Shown piece by piece: positions 56,030 through 64,000 of a DNA stretch of 64,000 bases. Origin of the DNA: Ferruginibacter sp. (GTDB lineage Bacteria; Bacteroidota; Bacteroidia; Chitinophagales; Chitinophagaceae); NCBI GenBank assembly GCA_025350645.1, contig JANXXM010000164.1, forward strand, positions 1 to 64,000, read 5' to 3'. Position 1 is the first letter of the stretch. Each line of letters starts with the position of its first letter. The notes below the pieces were generated by a model. The model was not told the DNA's origin, ran no database searches, and saw only the letters and a program-made list of their open reading frames with translations. A program made the translations under genes and the position numbers.

Positions 56030-56210
56030 TTATTTACATCAAGTGATGCCGATGGTATAAGAATCAGTAAAAATAAGAATGATTTTCTCTTTGGTCTGGA
56101 TAAAAATTATGATAAAATTTATGCGCACAAAAAGAATCTCCCAGGCAGTCTTTGCACCCCCGTTATAAAAAATATAAATACCGGATAATCACTACCATTT
56201 AAAAATTACA

Positions 56211-56984
56211 ATGAGCAGGTTTAAAAAAATATTATTTTCTTCTTTTTTACTGCTGATGACCCTCAGCGTTTTTGCTCAGTTACCCGAGCGGCCAAACCCG
56301 CCACGTCTAGTAAACGATTTTACCAACACACTTACTGCAACTCAGGGAGCAGAGCTGGAGCAAAAGTTGGTAGCATTGGATGACAGTACTTCTACGCAAA
56401 TAGCTGTTGTAATTGTGCCCTCGGTAAACGGGCGAACGATATCCGATTATAATGTAGACCTTTTAAGAAAATGGGGTGTAGGTTCAAAAAAAAATAATAA
56501 TGGAGTTGTACTGCTTATTGCAAAAGATGACCGCACCTTAGATATAACCGTAGGTTATGGGTTAGAAGGCAACCTTACCGATGCAACTGCAAAGCAAATA
56601 ATAGATGATATTATTGTGCCTAATTTTAAAGGCAATGATTATTACAGAGGTATAGACCAAGGTACAGATGCAATAATGCAAGCTGTAAAAGGGCAATACA
56701 ATACAGTAAGGCAAAGAAGTACTGGCAAAGGTGGCAGCAGCTTTATTTTTATTATTATCATCGTCATTATTGTTTTATTAATATCCCGCAGAGGCGGTGG
56801 TGGCGGTACTTTTATGAGCCGCCGCGGGCAAACGGGTATTGGAGAAGCAATATTATGGAGCACACTGCTGGGTGGCGGCAGGGGAGGCGGTGGCGGCGGA
56901 GATTGGGGTGGCGGCGGGGGTGGTGGCTTTGGCGGTTTTGGTGGTGGCAGCGGCGGTGGCGGCGGTGCAAGCGGAAGCTGGTAA
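56211..56984 (+). CDS. Secreted/membrane TPM-domain protein with Gly-rich tail
   Basis: 257 aa. Signal peptide MSRFKKILFSSFLLLMTLSV to FAQ, TPM domain about 30-165 (VNDFTNTLTATQGAELEQKL, STQIAVVIVPSVNG, NNGVVLLIAKDDRTLDITVG, YGLEGNLTDATAKQIIDDII), a transmembrane helix FIFIIIIVIIVLLIS (about 179-194) and a tail of more than 30 Gly ending GGGGGASGSW. This is the standard YgcG arrangement. Last gene of the lemA-lemA-TPM-TPM group. Confidence 0.92.
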   Translation: MSRFKKILFSSFLLLMTLSVFAQLPERPNPPRLVNDFTNTLTATQGAELEQKLVALDDSTSTQIAVVIVPSVNGRTISDYNVDLLRKWGVGSKKNNNGVVLLIAKDDRTLDITVGYGLEGNLTDATAKQIIDDIIVPNFKGNDYYRGIDQGTDAIMQAVKGQYNTVRQRSTGKGGSSFIFIIIIVIIVLLISRRGGGGGTFMSRRGQTGIGEAILWSTLLGGGRGGGGGGDWGGGGGGGFGGFGGGSGGGGGASGSW

Positions 56985-57083
56985 ATGTTTTACACTATTT
57001 CATATTCTTTTCTAAAAAAATACTTTTGTGTTTTTAAGTTTAAAATATACTTTCTGTTTTAAACGTTTCGTAAATAATTTCAG

Positions 57084-57965
57084 ATGAAAGTTGCAGGGTT
57101 TACTTTTATACGCAATGCCATAAAATACGATTATCCTGTAGTGGAATCTATAACATCTTTATTGCCGCTGGTAGATGAAATGGTAGTGGCTGTAGGTAAT
57201 TCTGATGATGGCACAAGAGCATTGATAGAAGCCATACCCAGCCATAAAATTCGTATAATAAATACTGTATGGGATGAAAATATAAGAACAGGCGGCGCAG
57301 TACTTGCGGTAGAAACCAATAAAGCATTTGCAGCCATAAGTGCCGGTGTAGACTGGGCATTTTATTTACAGGCAGATGAAGTAATTCATGAAAAAGATTA
57401 TGATGTTATACGTACAGCCATGAAGGATAATCTTACCAACAAAAAAGTGGATGGGCTGCTATTTAAATACATTCATTTTTATGGCAATTACAATTATGTG
57501 GGTGCCGGAAAACAATGGTACAAAAATGAAATAAGGATTATAAGAAATAATAAAAATATTACTTCTTACAGAGATGCACAGGGCTTTCGTTTTGGCGATA
57601 ATACAAAATTAAAAGTAAAAAAAATAAATGCGTATATCTATCATTATGGCTGGGTAAAACACCCAACTGTATGCAACCAGAAATCGCTGAATTTTACTAA
57701 AATGCACAATCCCGGTTTTGTGGCTACAGCAGAAGAACTCCAGAGAGATTTTGATTATCACCGAATAGACAGGCTGCTGTTATTTAATGGCACACACCCA
57801 CACGCCATTGCAGAAAAAATTAAAAAAGTAAACTGGATATTTGAGTACAATACTTTGCAAAGCAGCTATGCAAATATGAAGCTTAGCCATAAGATCAGTT
57901 TTTTTATTGAAGATATAACAGGCTACAGAATTGGTGAGTATAAAAATTATAAACTAGTTCGATAG
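57084..57965 (+). CDS. Glycosyltransferase family 2-like protein
   Basis: 293 aa, short GT-A type. VAGFTFIRNAIKYDYPVVES, DEMVVAVGNSDDGTRALIE and the metal-binding-type LQADEVIHEKDYD (position of the DxD) are present. The C-terminal half (YHYGWVKHPTVCNQKSL) has no obvious membrane helices. Sugar donor and acceptor are unknown. Convergent with the ABC transporter gene. Confidence 0.82.
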   Translation: MKVAGFTFIRNAIKYDYPVVESITSLLPLVDEMVVAVGNSDDGTRALIEAIPSHKIRIINTVWDENIRTGGAVLAVETNKAFAAISAGVDWAFYLQADEVIHEKDYDVIRTAMKDNLTNKKVDGLLFKYIHFYGNYNYVGAGKQWYKNEIRIIRNNKNITSYRDAQGFRFGDNTKLKVKKINAYIYHYGWVKHPTVCNQKSLNFTKMHNPGFVATAEELQRDFDYHRIDRLLLFNGTHPHAIAEKIKKVNWIFEYNTLQSSYANMKLSHKISFFIEDITGYRIGEYKNYKLVR

Positions 57966-57997
57966 GGAAGTTTACACTTTTTATTTTTCTTTGATAG

Positions 57998-59818
57998 TTA
58001 TTTCACCTGCTGCATAGTTACCAAACGCTTGTAAAAACCATCCTGGTTTATAAGGCTGGTATGCGTACCTCGTTCTACCACTTGTCCTTTGCGCAGCACA
58101 ATAATTTCATTTGCATGGCGTATGGTACTTAGCCGGTGTGCTATTACAACAGAGGTTCGGTTTTCCATTAAATTATTTATAGCATCCTGCACCAGTCTTT
58201 CACTTTCTGTATCCAGAGATGAAGTGGCTTCGTCTAAAATAAGTATGGGAGGATTTTTTAAAACCGCTCTTGCTATGGTAAGCCGCTGCCTTTCGCCGCC
58301 GCTTAGTTTCATTCCTCTGTCGCCTATATTGGTATCATAGCCCTGCTCTTTTTTTTCTATAAATAAATGAGCATTGGCAATTTTTGCTGCATTAAAAATT
58401 TCTTCCTGTCCTGCATTTTCCATACCCAGTGCTATATTGTTTGCAATAGTATCATTAAAGAGTATCGGCTCCTGTGTTACGATACTCATAAGGCTTCGCA
58501 GGGAAAATAAAGAGTAGTCTTTTATGTCAACTCCATCCACTAATATTTGCCCGCTGGTAGTATCATGAAACCTAGGAATAAGATCTGCCAGGGTAGATTT
58601 TCCTGCACCGCTGCTGCCTACCAGTGCTACTGTCTCGCCTTTTTTTACGGTAATATTAATGTCTTTTAAAATCATTACATCTTCATAATAAAAACTTACG
58701 TTTTTAAATTCTATGCTTTCATTAAAATGGGTTATTTGTATGCCTCCCGGGTTTTCATTTACCGTTACGGGTGCGTTTAATACTTCTTCTATTCTTGCAA
58801 TAGCGGCACTGCCCCGCTGCAGGTTACTAAATGCCCCGGATATACTTTTTGCAGGATCAATAATACCCCAGAACATAGCCATATAAGTAAGAAAATCTGC
58901 ACCTTTTAGTAAAGACATTTCGTTGCCCAGCACCTTGCTGCCCCCATAATAAAGTATGCTTGTAAACATGGTAACACCAAGCATTTCGCTCATAGGCGAT
59001 GCAAAGCTTTGCCTGTATCCTATTTTATTGGTAATATCCAAAAGATGATAACTGTTATCAGCAAATTTTTTTCTTATGGCCCGTTCTACATTAAATGCTT
59101 TTATCACTCTTAGCCCACTTAATGTTTCATCTAATATAGAAATAGATTCTCCGCTTTTTTGCGCAACTTCTCCTGATGGTTTTTTTAAAGATCGTCCCAG
59201 TCTTCCTATAAAAAACCCCATAACAGGAATAAAAAATAAAATGATAACCGTGAGTTCTGCACTTACAGAAAAAAGCACAATGAGATAAAAAATGATTTGC
59301 AAAGGATCTTTTACCCATCCCTCCAAAGCAGATAATACAGAGCCTTCTACCTGCCCCACATCATTGGTCATACGGCTCATAAGGTCACCTTTTCGCTGCT
59401 CCGTAAAATAGCCAATAGGCAGGCTGAGTACTTTATTAAAAATATCTATCCTGAACCTGGTAGCTACTTTATTTTTTGCGGGCATTAACGACCGGGAGGC
59501 CAGGTACAGGAAAACATTTTTTAAAACAATACTTATAATTATTAAAACACAAATTATACCAAGCGCCTGTACAGGCGTGCTGGTACTTACTAAAACCGTA
59601 ATCTTCTCTTTTATAAGTTGAAAAAGAGATAATTTGGTAGCGCCGTTGCTCACTGGAATAGCTCCCATATCTACTTTAAACAACACCTGCAAAAAAGGAA
59701 GAAACATACCCAGAGATGCTATTCCAAAAAGTATAGAAAGTATAGTACAAACTATGTAAGAAGTAATAGCCAGCTTGTAATCCTTTAAGTACGCAAAAAT
59801 GAGTGAATATTTTTTCAT
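57998..59818 (-). CDS. MsbA-like ABC exporter (fused membrane and ATPase domains)
   Basis: 606 aa half-transporter. Six membrane helices in residues 15-330; the ATPase starts about 360 with Walker A VGSSGAGKST, Q loop VTQEPILF, signature LSGGERQRLTIARAV, Walker B ILILDEATSSLD and H loop IAHRLSTIRHA. Such proteins form homodimers that flip lipids or lipid-linked sugars; lipid A core export is possible but not shown. Divergent from rbfA. Confidence 0.93.
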   Translation of the reverse strand: MKKYSLIFAYLKDYKLAITSYIVCTILSILFGIASLGMFLPFLQVLFKVDMGAIPVSNGATKLSLFQLIKEKITVLVSTSTPVQALGIICVLIIISIVLKNVFLYLASRSLMPAKNKVATRFRIDIFNKVLSLPIGYFTEQRKGDLMSRMTNDVGQVEGSVLSALEGWVKDPLQIIFYLIVLFSVSAELTVIILFFIPVMGFFIGRLGRSLKKPSGEVAQKSGESISILDETLSGLRVIKAFNVERAIRKKFADNSYHLLDITNKIGYRQSFASPMSEMLGVTMFTSILYYGGSKVLGNEMSLLKGADFLTYMAMFWGIIDPAKSISGAFSNLQRGSAAIARIEEVLNAPVTVNENPGGIQITHFNESIEFKNVSFYYEDVMILKDINITVKKGETVALVGSSGAGKSTLADLIPRFHDTTSGQILVDGVDIKDYSLFSLRSLMSIVTQEPILFNDTIANNIALGMENAGQEEIFNAAKIANAHLFIEKKEQGYDTNIGDRGMKLSGGERQRLTIARAVLKNPPILILDEATSSLDTESERLVQDAINNLMENRTSVVIAHRLSTIRHANEIIVLRKGQVVERGTHTSLINQDGFYKRLVTMQQVK

Positions 59819-59881
59819 TAGATTTAATAAGAGAATAGAACCGCAAAGTAACTAATTTTACAGCCATATAAAGCACAACAA

Positions 59882-60274
59882 ATGATAGAAGGAAAAAGAC
59901 AAAAACAAGTGGCGGCAGTTTTAGAAAAAGACCTTAATGAGATTTTTCAGCGTATGGGACTTACAATGATGGATGGCGGGATGATTTCTATAGCCTCAGT
60001 AAAAATAACCCCCGATCTTTTTGATGCAAGGATATACCTCAGTTTTTTTAAAATAACCGATGCCGTTGCCACCCTTAATAAAATACAGGAAAAAGCATGG
60101 GAAATAAAAAAAGAACTTACCGCAAGAGTGCGCCACCAGTTGCGCAGCATGCCACAACTTACTTTTTATATAGATGATACGCTGGATTATGTAGATAAAA
60201 TGGAACAGATATTTAAAGAAATAAAAGTACAGGATAAAAATATTGCAGATAATTTAGACCCTAAAGAAAACTGA
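59882..60274 (+). CDS. rbfA: Ribosome-binding factor A
   Basis: 130 aa KH-like assembly factor for the 30S subunit. KRQKQVAAVLEKDLNEIFQR, ISIASVKITPDLFDARIYLS and LRSMPQLTFYIDDTLDYVDK are the conserved stretches. The stop codon shares its last base with the start of the LolE-like gene (TGATG at 60272-60276), so both are coupled. Confidence 0.95.
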   Translation: MIEGKRQKQVAAVLEKDLNEIFQRMGLTMMDGGMISIASVKITPDLFDARIYLSFFKITDAVATLNKIQEKAWEIKKELTARVRHQLRSMPQLTFYIDDTLDYVDKMEQIFKEIKVQDKNIADNLDPKEN

Positions 60275-61491
60275 TGTATTTTTTATTTGCGTGGCGATAT
60301 TTCAGGGCAAAAAAATCTGCAAATGCGGTAAATATTATAGCATGGGTAACTACTATTGTAATTGCATTTGCTACCTGCTGCCAGGTGCTGGTGCTTAGTG
60401 TTTTTAATGGTTTTGAAGACCTTGTAAAATCTTTATACTCCTCTTTTTATACAGATATTAAAATTGTACCCGCCAGCGGAAAAACGTTTACCCTTACGCA
60501 GGAAAATATTGTGCAAATAAAAAAGCAACCTTTTGTTGCAGGTGCTTCTATGGTTGCAGAAGATAAAGCGCTGCTGCAAAATGAAGCATCACAATCTGTA
60601 GTTACCTTAAAGGGTGTAGATACCAATTACAGGATAATAACTGGTGTAGCTTCCAAAACAAATACCGGCACTTTTAATATTGGTACTATTGATGACCCAG
60701 GGCTAGTGGTAGGTTACGGTGTACAAAATGCTGCAGATATCAGTATGAATGCTGCTTTTCCGCCGGGTGTGGTAACCATTATTCTTCCTAAAAAAAATAA
60801 AGGTATAGATGCTGCCGATGCTATGAGCGAAGGCAATGCAAAAACAAACGGCGTATTTGCTATACAGCAGGAAATAGATAACCAATATGCCATTACCAAT
60901 ATTGATTTTGTGAAACGGCAAATGGGGTATGCAGCAGATGAATATAGTGCTATGGAAATTAAATTACTGCCAAAGCAAAACGCAGCAGAAGCAAAAAAAA
61001 AATTACAGATTGTACTGGGCAATAAATTTTTAGTAAAAACAAGGTATGAGCAAAATGCAGGTTTATACAATACAATGAACCTGGAGAAATGGGCTATTTA
61101 TGCCGTGTTTACACTCATACTTATTATAGCTGCTTTTACCATGGTAAGTGCGCTTACCATACTTGTATTAGAAAAGAAAAAAGACATCGGAATTTTAAGA
61201 AGCATGGGGGTAACAAAAGCTGGTATTCAAAAAATATTTCTGAGCGAAGGCCTGCTCCTTGGCTTTGCAGGTGCCGCCATTGGTATTGTACTGGCACTTA
61301 TTATTTGTATGTTTCAGTTAAAATTTCATCTCATAAAAATACAGGGTGGGTCTTTTTTAATAGATTATTTTCCTATAAAATTAATAGCTACAGATTTTTT
61401 AATGGTAGCCGGTGCTGCTATATTTATTTCTTTTTTAGCTTCATGGTTTCCTGCATATAAAGCTGCGGGAGAAAATATAGGTCTTAAATAA
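60274..61491 (+). CDS. LolC/LolE-like lipoprotein-releasing permease
   Basis: 405 aa. Membrane helix 1 about 18-45 (NIIAWVTTIVIAFATCCQVL), periplasmic MacB_PCD-like domain 46-270, then a C-terminal FtsX domain with three helices (IYAVFTLILIIAAFTMVSAL, LLLGFAGAAIGIVLALIICM, LMVAGAAIFISFLASWFPAY) and the conserved KKKDIGILRSMGVTKAGI. It likely moves lipoproteins from the inner membrane with an ATPase encoded elsewhere. Follows rbfA with one base overlap, a frequent Bacteroidota order. Confidence 0.88.
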   Translation: MYFLFAWRYFRAKKSANAVNIIAWVTTIVIAFATCCQVLVLSVFNGFEDLVKSLYSSFYTDIKIVPASGKTFTLTQENIVQIKKQPFVAGASMVAEDKALLQNEASQSVVTLKGVDTNYRIITGVASKTNTGTFNIGTIDDPGLVVGYGVQNAADISMNAAFPPGVVTIILPKKNKGIDAADAMSEGNAKTNGVFAIQQEIDNQYAITNIDFVKRQMGYAADEYSAMEIKLLPKQNAAEAKKKLQIVLGNKFLVKTRYEQNAGLYNTMNLEKWAIYAVFTLILIIAAFTMVSALTILVLEKKKDIGILRSMGVTKAGIQKIFLSEGLLLGFAGAAIGIVLALIICMFQLKFHLIKIQGGSFLIDYFPIKLIATDFLMVAGAAIFISFLASWFPAYKAAGENIGLK

Positions 61492-61513
61492 CTATTGCTT
61501 TTATATCAAGTTT

Positions 61514-62377
61514 TTAGGGATGAAGGATATCTGGATATTTATCTAATGTTTCAAAATTGTATTCATCTGTACTTTTCAATTTTTGTATCATCCAACTCAA
61601 AGCCGCAGAATCTGTACTGTTTTTAAACGTACGGTCATGCATAAGCAATACTAAATGCCCCGGAGTTCTGGTTTCAGATTTTACAAAGAAGTTATTTATT
61701 TCATTTACCAAAAGAGTGTCTGATTGTATTAACTTTTGATTTCTTGTAAAACGCCATTCCAGATCCCAGCCAATCAGATTATAATTGCTTCTTTTTAAAC
61801 TATCTGCCGTTTGTGTGCTTTTTTTTAAATCAGTAAAATTAATCTTTGCTGTGCGCCAAATGTTACGACCAGGGGTGCGAATAATATTAGTAGTAAAATG
61901 AAAGCTGTCATTACTTCTGCCAAAATCATTTATTGCTCCGGCACTTTCTCTGTAAAATTTATTAAAATTATTATGAAAAGCATGAGTATAACTGTGATTG
62001 CATATTTGTAAAAAAGAATCAAACTGCATTGTATTCCACGTATTATTTTGGCTTGGGCTGCCATGCACATGTTCTCCAATTATAAACATTGTAGCAGTTA
62101 CTTTTTCCTGTTTTATAATATTAATAACGTTATTGGTACCAGCTCCTGGTCCATCATCAAAAGTGAGATAAATTGTTTTTGCTTTTTTAATTTTTATAAC
62201 GCTGTCAGCTTTTTGTTTTGCCAGTACAGTATCTGCCTTTACATTAGCCTCTTTAAGAAAAGGCTTATTATAATTGCAAAATTCTAAACCGTAAATGCTA
62301 GTGAAGGTGATGCTGGTTAGTATTGATGCTTTGGCAAGCATTGAGCTGTTAAGATAACTGCTCTTCTCGGTATTCAT
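61514..62377 (-). CDS. Polysaccharide deacetylase family protein
   Basis: 287 aa. N-terminal hydrophobic segment about 13-30 (signal anchor), then NodB-like motifs: LTFDDGPGAGTN (motif 1, catalytic Asp), NHSYTHAFHN (motif 2, metal His pair), RTPGRNIWR (motif 3) and LVLLMHDRTF (motif 5), so catalytically complete. Removes acetyl groups from a GlcNAc polymer, perhaps peptidoglycan or exopolysaccharide. No operon partner; the next gene on the strand starts 78 bp upstream of its ATG. Confidence 0.9.
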   Translation of the reverse strand: MNTEKSSYLNSSMLAKASILTSITFTSIYGLEFCNYNKPFLKEANVKADTVLAKQKADSVIKIKKAKTIYLTFDDGPGAGTNNVINIIKQEKVTATMFIIGEHVHGSPSQNNTWNTMQFDSFLQICNHSYTHAFHNNFNKFYRESAGAINDFGRSNDSFHFTTNIIRTPGRNIWRTAKINFTDLKKSTQTADSLKRSNYNLIGWDLEWRFTRNQKLIQSDTLLVNEINNFFVKSETRTPGHLVLLMHDRTFKNSTDSAALSWMIQKLKSTDEYNFETLDKYPDILHP

Positions 62378-62455
62378 TTATTAATTAATTTATGCAGTAA
62401 ATATATGTACTTGTTTAAATAAACAAAATTTTTATTTGTTAACAAAAAATAAAAA

Positions 62456-63592
62456 CTATTTGTTGCTGTTGCCTATCTGAAGATCTGTAATTATTGGGAA
62501 ATGATCACTCATCTTTTTGTTGATACGTACAAATTGTTTTACTCCAAAAAGTTTATCACAAAGAATATTATCTATGCGTAGTGTGGGAGATATTGCAGAA
62601 AAAGTTCTGCCTATGCCACCTCCTTTTTCTACAAAAGCATTTTTTAGATTTTTTCCTATAATATCGTAAGCATAACTATTAGGTACATCATTAAAGTCGC
62701 CGCAAATAATTACCGGGTAAAGACTTTCATTTACCGCTTTTCGTATACGATCGCTTTGCAGTCTTCTTTTTAAAAAACCTGTTTTTAATTTTACAATTAT
62801 ATTTTTAGATTTTTTAAGATCGCTTCCATTTTCTATGGTAGGATCATCCATATATTGCCTATTTACATTGCTAAATTTTAAAGACTGCAGATGAACGTTA
62901 AATATGCGAAAAGTATCTGCACCTTTCTGAATATCTGTGTATTGAAATATCGAATTATAGTCATTAGGATCATAGCTAATAGTATGTTGACGTACTATCG
63001 GAAATTTACTGAAAGTAATAATTCCAAAACGATGCTTTCCGTCAAAGTCCAGTTTTTTATTATAGGAATAATTATACTGGGAAAAATGAAGTTCTTTTAA
63101 AAACTGGGGTACATAATTTATTGCTGTGGAATCAAAATCACTAGCTACCATTTCCTGAAAGCAAGCGATATCCGGCTCATATTTATTTATAAGCGCAATC
63201 ATTTTTTCTTTCACTTCGGGATGCTTTTTATGCTCCAGAATATCGAAGTGTTCCACATTCCAGCTCATCACCCTAATATCCGCAGGTGCTTTGGCTGTCA
63301 TATCTTCTGTAGAAAACCTAAATTTTATAAGCTGTCTCACGGGGTTCCATGCAAGCAATATTGCAGCTATACTTATGAATGCAAATTTTGTTTTAAAAAT
63401 AAGCCAAAAAATAATAAACAACACCAATATTAATAAGAGATAAAGAGATGCAAGCGTGAGTAAGCCTACAAACCAAAAATAAGCGGGATTAAACCAGGAA
63501 CAATAGCACCCAAGCAAAAATGATACAGCAATAACAATATTAAAATATACAAAAAATCGTTTTGTATATCTTCTGAAAATTCCTGTTCGCAT
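62456..63592 (-). CDS. Membrane-anchored endonuclease/exonuclease/phosphatase family protein
   Basis: 378 aa. Two or three membrane helices in residues 12-95 (YFNIVIAVSFLLGCYCSWF, FWFVGLLTLASLYLLLILVL, FAFISIAAILLAW) precede the EEP domain: IRVMSWNVEHFD, PDIACFQEM (Glu metal ligand), ICGDFNDVPNS (Asp/Asn pair) and SDHFPIITDL (catalytic His). All active-site motifs are intact. Substrate may be a phosphodiester or phospholipid; unknown. Confidence 0.9.
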   Translation of the reverse strand: MRTGIFRRYTKRFFVYFNIVIAVSFLLGCYCSWFNPAYFWFVGLLTLASLYLLLILVLFIIFWLIFKTKFAFISIAAILLAWNPVRQLIKFRFSTEDMTAKAPADIRVMSWNVEHFDILEHKKHPEVKEKMIALINKYEPDIACFQEMVASDFDSTAINYVPQFLKELHFSQYNYSYNKKLDFDGKHRFGIITFSKFPIVRQHTISYDPNDYNSIFQYTDIQKGADTFRIFNVHLQSLKFSNVNRQYMDDPTIENGSDLKKSKNIIVKLKTGFLKRRLQSDRIRKAVNESLYPVIICGDFNDVPNSYAYDIIGKNLKNAFVEKGGGIGRTFSAISPTLRIDNILCDKLFGVKQFVRINKKMSDHFPIITDLQIGNSNK

Positions 63593-63716
63593 ACAATAAA
63601 GATAAGGCTTAGTTAAAAGCGATTAACATAAAAATTTCTTAATAGCATACTGTTTTTATGTACTGGCATTATTTTGCGTAATGTGTATTATTCACTAACA
63701 AAATAAAACAAACATT

Positions 63717-64000
63717 ATGAAAAACACTTTACTCATATTATCCTCAACAATTCTTTTTTTTACTGCATGTAAAACAGAAAAAAAAGAGGCATTGCAAATT
63801 GATAAAGGCATTGTATTTACGGATACCTCATTGCTTAAGCAAGGTAATTATTCTACTGATGTTGCACCGGCAGGTAATATTGAACCAGCCGTTTTACCGC
63901 AAGAAAAAAATACCCGATCAAAACCTGAGATAAGAACAATTACCAAAATAATAAGAGTGGTAGAAAAAAAACGACCTATAGCAATACAAAATCCGCAGCC
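63717..64000 (+). CDS. Lipoprotein, C-terminus outside window
   Basis: 94 codons visible. Lipoprotein signal MKNTLLILSSTILFFTAC with Cys18, followed by a Lys/Glu-rich stretch KTEKKEALQIDKG and a proline/lysine-containing spacer (RTITKIIRVVEKKRPIAIQ). No family recognised from this part. The ATG is at 63717, preceded by AAAACAAACATT, an A-rich leader common in Bacteroidota. Confidence 0.7.
   Translation, partial: MKNTLLILSSTILFFTACKTEKKEALQIDKGIVFTDTSLLKQGNYSTDVAPAGNIEPAVLPQEKNTRSKPEIRTITKIIRVVEKKRPIAIQNPQ

Noticed and set aside
56855-57037. 60-codon Trp/Arg-rich frame at the end of the second TPM gene
   Set aside because: It is the shifted reading of the Gly-rich tail coding region (GGNGGN repeats) and not a separate gene.
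1-64000. CRISPR array, prophage or complete transposase gene
   Set aside because: No regularly spaced direct repeats, no phage structural genes and no transposase or integrase frame were seen in the window.

Overview
The window looks like a chromosome segment of a Bacteroidota bacterium, most probably of the family Chitinophagaceae or a close relative. The support is: low-GC DNA with few Shine-Dalgarno sites; a promoter with TTTG-N20-TAnnTTTG boxes before the tRNA; type IX secretion (T9SS) signals of type A (24299-26923) and type B (two large PKD-repeat proteins); an Oar-like TonB-dependent receptor; and an arginine cluster built around an acyl-ornithine carbamoyltransferase (argF') instead of a standard ornithine carbamoyltransferase. 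The family call is inference.

Layout. 1-11 kb: small stress or envelope proteins (DUF892, YtxH), a secreted DPP-IV-type peptidase, a three-gene leftward unit (methyltransferase, a DUF296 lipoprotein gene broken by an amber codon, a VOC protein), a four-PAS histidine kinase with its receiver protein, and VOC and SRPBCC proteins. 11-24 kb: uvrA carrying an in-frame palindromic repeat insertion, the pssA-purS-rsmI unit, a four-helix-bundle protein, proline-specific peptidases (aminopeptidase P and a second DPP-IV), a beta-CASP metallo-hydrolase, a sterol desaturase family protein, and tRNA-Glu with promoter and terminator. 24-27 kb: a large secreted pectate-lyase-fold protein.

27-36 kb is the arginine biosynthesis cluster: GNAT acyltransferase, argG, argC, argD, argF', argB, argE-like deacylase and argH, all rightward and together covering glutamate to arginine through acylated intermediates. 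Two GC-rich, structured, unannotated leader segments sit in it, one before the GNAT gene and one before argG. The second contains a 20-codon reading frame with three Arg codons near its end, so it is a candidate arginine attenuator.

36-51 kb is a cell-surface region: an Oar-like receptor and a lipoprotein, then two paralogous PKD/T9SS type B proteins of about 950 aa. Between the paralogs lies a decayed type I restriction-modification locus (hsdM 3' fragment, Bro-N protein, GxxExxY protein, frameshifted hsdS), bordered on its left by a strong attC-like inverted repeat. 51-64 kb: a decayed TPR gene, pgk, a DUF433 antitoxin gene with a decayed toxin partner, gap, tandem lemA genes followed by two TPM-domain genes, a glycosyltransferase, an MsbA-like ABC transporter, rbfA with a LolE-like permease, a polysaccharide deacetylase, an endonuclease/exonuclease/phosphatase-family protein, and the start of a lipoprotein gene.

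Several genes are broken (DUF296, a small ORF at 11 kb, hsdS, hsdM, the TPR gene, the toxin). Three of the frameshifts fall in short A or T runs, so both real decay or phase variation and consensus error should be considered.
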